Positions 21,254-24,599 of a stretch of 24,599 nt of DNA are shown here, piece after piece. Position 1 is the first letter of the stretch; each line of letters starts with the position of its first letter. The stretch lies in assembly GCF_040605455.1 (NCBI RefSeq), contig NZ_JBEXCV010000135.1, positions 1-24,599 of the forward strand, given 5' to 3'. The notes under the pieces were generated by a model. The model ran no database searches and was not told the origin of the DNA. It saw only the letters and a list, made by a program, of their open reading frames with translations. The translations under genes were made by a program, and so were the position numbers. The stretch comes from Embleya sp040605455 (GTDB lineage Bacteria; Actinomycetota; Actinomycetes; Streptomycetales; Streptomycetaceae).

Positions 21254-22795
21254 GTGAGCTTCAACCTCGCCGTCATGCTGCGCGAGTCCCGCCTCGCGAC
21301 CCCCGACACTGCGTGTCTGATCCACCAGGGAAGGCCGATCACCTATCGCGAACTCGACGATCTCAGCAGCCGGTTCGCCCGGGGGCTGCGCGCGAACGGG
21401 CTCGGCCGGGACGACGTGCTGGCGATCTGCCTGCCCAACGTGCCCGAATTCGTGGTGGCCTACTTCGGCGCGCTCAAGGCGGGCGTCACGCTGATGCCGC
21501 TGAGTCCCCTGCTCAAGGCGACCGAGATCGCCTACCACCTCACCGACTCCGGCGCCCGGACGCTGCTCGCCTTCGACGTGTTCGCCACCGAAGCGCTGGG
21601 CGCCGCGGCAGCCGTACCCGGCACCGCGGTGTACATCGTCACCCTGGCCGAGGACGGCCCGGTGCCGCAGGGCACCCTCGCGTTCGGCCTGTTGCTGCCG
21701 GACGGCCCACCGGATCGGACCGAGCTGATCCGCGGCGACATCGAGCCGACGTCGAGCGACGACACCGCGGTCCTGCTGTACACCAGCGGCACCACCGGGC
21801 GACCCAAGGGTGCCGAACTGACGCACTTCCAGCTGTACTTGAACTGCACCACCTCGGGTGACCTGTTCGATGTGCTGCCCGGCGACGTCTCGCTCGGCGC
21901 GCTGCCGCTGTTCCACGTCTACGGGCTGTCCAGCGTACTGAACGTGTGTGTGCGCTACGGCGGAACCGTTTCCCTGGTGCTGCGGTTCGAGGCGCAGAGC
22001 GTGCTCGACCAGATGGTCCGGGACCGGGTGAGCGTGGTCGTGGGCGTGCCCACGATGTATGTCGCGCTGCTGGCCGCGGACCGCACCGGGCGCGACCTGT
22101 CCCGGCTGCGGGTGGGCAGTTCGGGCGGAGCCTCGATGCCCGGCGAGGTGATCCGCGAGTTCGAGGAGGCGTTCGGCATAGTGATACTGGAGGGCTACGG
22201 CCTCTCCGAGAGTGCGAGCACCGCGACGTTCAATCGCAGCGCGGACGACCGGCGGGTGTTGTCCGTGGGCAAGCCGATCTGGGGTGTCGAACTGCGCGTC
22301 GCGGACCCGGACGACGTGCCGCTGCCGCCCGGTGCCGAGCACGTGGGCGAGATCCTGCTGCGCGGGCACAACATCATCACCCGTTACCGCCGAGACGCCG
22401 ACGCCACCGCCGAGGCGTTCCGCAACGGCTGGTTCCACACCGGCGACCTCGGCTATCTGGACGACGACGGCTTCCTGTTCGTCGTGGACCGCAAGAAGGA
22501 TCTGGTGATCCGGGGCGGCTACAACGTCTATCCGCGCGAGGTGGAGGAAGTTCTGTACACCCACCCGGCGATCGCCGAGGCCGCCGTGGTCGGCAGACCG
22601 GACGATCGGCTCGGCGAGGAGGTCGTCGCGGTGGTGGCGCTGCGCTCCGGCGAGGCGGCCGACCCGGACGAGATCATCGCGTACTGCCGGGAACGCATGG
22701 CCGCGTACAAGTATCCGCGCGTGGTGCGAATCATGGACGAACTACCCAAGGGTGCTTCCGGCAAGATCATGAAGAAGGAGTTGCGTTCCGTATGA
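21254..22795 (+). CDS. Acyl-CoA synthetase, AMP-forming (FadD-like)
   Basis: Activates a carboxylic acid to its CoA thioester through an acyl-adenylate, feeding the dehydrogenases encoded upstream. The 513-residue protein is full length. The P-loop-like motif YTSGTTGRPKG is at 176-186, GYGLSES at 314-320, HTGDLGYLDDDGF at 395-407, DRKKDLVIRGGYNVYPREVE at 412-431, and the catalytic Lys504 is in PKGASGK. The class is long/medium-chain or aromatic acyl-CoA ligase; chain length cannot be read from the sequence. The start is a GTG at 21254 with AAGGA six bases upstream. The stop overlaps the next gene's ATG by four bases. Confidence 0.93.
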   Translation: MSFNLAVMLRESRLATPDTACLIHQGRPITYRELDDLSSRFARGLRANGLGRDDVLAICLPNVPEFVVAYFGALKAGVTLMPLSPLLKATEIAYHLTDSGARTLLAFDVFATEALGAAAAVPGTAVYIVTLAEDGPVPQGTLAFGLLLPDGPPDRTELIRGDIEPTSSDDTAVLLYTSGTTGRPKGAELTHFQLYLNCTTSGDLFDVLPGDVSLGALPLFHVYGLSSVLNVCVRYGGTVSLVLRFEAQSVLDQMVRDRVSVVVGVPTMYVALLAADRTGRDLSRLRVGSSGGASMPGEVIREFEEAFGIVILEGYGLSESASTATFNRSADDRRVLSVGKPIWGVELRVADPDDVPLPPGAEHVGEILLRGHNIITRYRRDADATAEAFRNGWFHTGDLGYLDDDGFLFVVDRKKDLVIRGGYNVYPREVEEVLYTHPAIAEAAVVGRPDDRLGEEVVAVVALRSGEAADPDEIIAYCRERMAAYKYPRVVRIMDELPKGASGKIMKKELRSV

Positions 22796-23829
22796 CCATG
22801 TCCGCCGACGGGCCCCTGCCCGCCGACCTGATCAACCGGCAGATCCGGCTGGCCGCACGCCCGTTCGGCCTGCCCAAGCCCACCGACTGGGACGTGGTCG
22901 AGGAACCGGTGGGCGAACCGGCCGACGGCCGGCTACTGGTGGAGGTATCGCACATCTCGCTCGATCCGGCGATGCGCGGCTGGATGAACGACGCGCGCTC
23001 GTACATCCCGCCGGTGCGGATCGGCGAGGTGATGCGCGCCGGCGCGGTCGGCCGGGTGATCGCCTCCCGACACCCGGACTTCGCGGTCGGGGAGCATGTC
23101 TACGGCCAGTTCGGCGTGCAGGAGTACGCCGAATCGGACGGGCGCGGTCTGCGCCGGGTGGATCCGGCCGCGGCGCCGCTGTCGACCTACCTGGGTGCAC
23201 TTGGAATCACCGGACTGACCGCGTACTTCGGACTGTTCGACATCGGCGACCCGCAACCGGGACAGACCGTGCTGGTGTCCGGCGCCGCCGGCGCGGTGGG
23301 CAGCGTGGTCGGACAACTCGCCCGGCTCAAGGGCTGCCGAACCGTCGGCATCGCGGGTGGCCCGGACAAGTGTCGGCTCCTGGTCGAGGAGTTCGGCTTC
23401 GACGCGGCCGTCGACTACAAGAACGAGGACGTCAAGGCCGCGCTGCGCAAGCACTGTCCGGACGGCGTGGACGTGTTCTTCGACAACGTCGGCGGCGAGA
23501 TCCTGGATGCCGCGCTGACCCGGCTGGCCCGGGGTGCGCGCGTGGTGATCTGCGGCGCGATCTCGCAGTACAACAACACCGAACAGGGTCCGGGCCCGGC
23601 GAACTACCTGTCGCTGCTGGTGAATCGGGCGTCGATGACCGGCATGGTGGTGTTCGACTACGCCGATCGCTACGCCGAGGCGGGCGCCGAGTTGGCCGGG
23701 TGGCTCGCGGACGGGCGATTGCGCTCGCGCGAGGACGTGGTCGATGGCGATGTGACGGCGTTCCCGCAGACGCTGCTGCGGCTGTTCTCCGGTGCCAATA
23801 CCGGAAAGCTGGTGCTGCGGATCCGCTGA
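22792..23829 (+). CDS. NADP-dependent MDR oxidoreductase (leukotriene B4 dehydrogenase/CurA-like)
   Basis: A 345-residue zinc-free medium-chain reductase that typically reduces alpha,beta-unsaturated ketones or enoyl groups with NADPH. It has the family's opening NRQIRLAARPFGLPKPTDW, the signature SLDPAMRGWMNDARSYIPPV (57-76), VSGAAGAVGSVVGQLARLKG (162-181) and DVFFDNVGGEILDAAL. CGAISQYNN, a landmark of this subgroup, is also present. The ATG at 22792 overlaps the ligase stop (ATGA). GGAG at 22777-22780 could serve either this ATG or the one at 22798, which would remove two residues. As the last gene of the acyl-CoA operon it could reduce the unsaturated product or act on a side compound. Confidence 0.92.
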   Translation: MTMSADGPLPADLINRQIRLAARPFGLPKPTDWDVVEEPVGEPADGRLLVEVSHISLDPAMRGWMNDARSYIPPVRIGEVMRAGAVGRVIASRHPDFAVGEHVYGQFGVQEYAESDGRGLRRVDPAAAPLSTYLGALGITGLTAYFGLFDIGDPQPGQTVLVSGAAGAVGSVVGQLARLKGCRTVGIAGGPDKCRLLVEEFGFDAAVDYKNEDVKAALRKHCPDGVDVFFDNVGGEILDAALTRLARGARVVICGAISQYNNTEQGPGPANYLSLLVNRASMTGMVVFDYADRYAEAGAELAGWLADGRLRSREDVVDGDVTAFPQTLLRLFSGANTGKLVLRIR

Positions 23830-23848
23830 TCGACGGGCATCGACGGGT

Positions 23849-23884
23849 GCGGCGGCCGACTTCCCCTGACGGTAGGCCCGCCGC
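23849..23884 (+). terminator. Terminator hairpin closing the acyl-CoA operon
   Basis: GCGGCGG (23849-23855) pairs with CCGCCGC (23878-23884), 20 bases after the last stop, with a long loop that may fold further. It lies between convergent genes and could serve both. The rest of the spacer to 24004 shows nothing else. Confidence 0.5.
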
Positions 23885-24004
23885 CCCGACGGCCGTCATC
23901 GACGCACCCCGGCAGGAATCCCGCCCGCTGCCCTCCTGCTTTGCGCGGCCGGGGTCGACGCATCGGTCGGGCCGAGTCCCGATGACGTACGCCTCGTGGG
24001 TGAA

Positions 24005-24599
24005 TCACGTGTGGTGCAGGGTGGCGAGTTCGCGGCCGAAGGCGATCACCAGGCGGTTGCCCGGGGCCACGGTCAGGGTGTCCACGGGCAACGGGAACAG
24101 CAGGCAGGGGCCGAGCGGTGTGCGGGTTGTCAGGTCCCATACGCGCACCGCGCCGCGCTCGTCGGGGGCGCCGGTGGAGCCGCCGATCGCCGCGACCGGC
24201 CGGCCGTCGAGCAGTCCGGTGGCCACGGCCGACACGTGCTCGGCGAGAGGTTCGCCGATCGGCTCGCGCGTGATCAGGTCCCATACCCGCGCCCCGTCCC
24301 GGCCGCCGGTCACCGCGACCGGACGGCCCCGGACGACGGCCGTGGCCACGCCCGTGACCACGCACGTGTGCCCGGTCAGGGGTGCGCCGAACTCCGTCCC
24401 GGTGGTCAGGTCGAACACCCGCACCGCGTTCTCGCGTCCGGCGCCCCGGCCGGAGTCGGCACCGACCACGACGACCGGACGCCCGTCCAGCACCGCCGTC
24501 GCCACCGGCCCCACCGCGTCGGTCAGCAGCTCGCCGAGCGGCAGGCCGGTGGCCGGATCCCATACGCGTACGCCGGCCGAGTCGCCGGTCACCGCGACC
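24005..24599 (-). CDS. WD40-repeat protein, C-terminal part, 5' end off the window
   Basis: At least 198 residues of a beta-propeller protein entering from the right edge. Four blades are visible, each about 45 residues and ending in the WD-like motif: AGVRVWDPATG, NAVRVFDLTTG, DGARVWDLITR and GAVRVWDLTTR. Each is followed by a strand with VATGLLDGRPVAAIGG-like sequence. The DGRPV-containing blade type is the actinobacterial version often attached to Ser/Thr kinase, NACHT or TIR-type N-terminal domains, so the missing part could be regulatory or defensive; that is not visible here. It is convergent with the acyl-CoA operon. Confidence 0.88.
   Translation of the reverse strand, partial: VAVTGDSAGVRVWDPATGLPLGELLTDAVGPVATAVLDGRPVVVVGADSGRGAGRENAVRVFDLTTGTEFGAPLTGHTCVVTGVATAVVRGRPVAVTGGRDGARVWDLITREPIGEPLAEHVSAVATGLLDGRPVAAIGGSTGAPDERGAVRVWDLTTRTPLGPCLLFPLPVDTLTVAPGNRLVIAFGRELATLHHT

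Overview
The window is very GC-rich, with coding regions whose third codon positions are almost all G or C, GTG starts and many 4-nt stop/start overlaps. Together with a WhiJ/Scr1-type regulator paired with DUF397, a SpoIIE-type phosphatase, a ROK-regulated sugar ABC transporter and DasR-like operators, this points to a filamentous actinomycete of the Streptomyces type. I cannot fix the genus. It reads as chromosomal accessory DNA: short operons separated by long spacers that hold decayed gene pieces, repeats and regulatory sites. I saw no rRNA, tRNA, CRISPR array or intact transposase.

Left part (1-3400). A copper lytic polysaccharide monooxygenase (AA10) gene runs leftward off the edge. Its 1.2-kb upstream spacer carries two matches to the DasR operator (dre), the N-acetylglucosamine/chitin switch. 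The spacer also holds a 15-bp tandem repeat and a well-supported 63-codon ORF followed by a 12-bp terminator hairpin. Next come an Scr1-type HTH/DUF5753 regulator overlapping a DUF397 gene, with a terminator. A TPP (thiamin pyrophosphate) riboswitch follows, with a hairpin terminator directly after it, but no thiamin gene lies downstream.

Middle-left (3400-6900). A GNAT acetyltransferase, an SRPBCC/AHSA1 protein and a convergent alpha/beta hydrolase are followed by a mosaic of three broken gene pieces in three frames (5860-6416).

Centre (6600-11400). This is a complete XylFGH-like sugar import operon: lipoprotein binding protein, a single-domain ATPase, a permease and a ROK repressor. Inverted repeats in the promoter region are candidate ROK operators, and a strong hairpin separates the binding-protein gene from the ATPase gene.

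Centre-right (11400-17700). A VOC-family gene with atypical codon usage and a decayed XRE-type HTH fragment precede a short-chain dehydrogenase. A convergent quinone-oxidoreductase-like gene has a 23-bp tandem repeat across its stop codon. A repeat-rich 630-bp spacer leads to a membrane-anchored PP2C/SpoIIE phosphatase and a Pro/Gly-rich single-pass membrane protein.

Right part (17700-23900). Two TetR-type palindromes precede a tightly packed lipid-catabolism operon: SDR, two acyl-CoA dehydrogenase subunits, the C-terminal stub of a MaoC hydratase behind a GC-rich hairpin, an acyl-CoA ligase and an NADP-dependent oxidoreductase. The ligase would activate an acid, the ACAD pair would desaturate it, and the SDR and MDR would handle redox steps. 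The hydratase step is missing locally. A WD40-repeat protein gene enters from the right edge.
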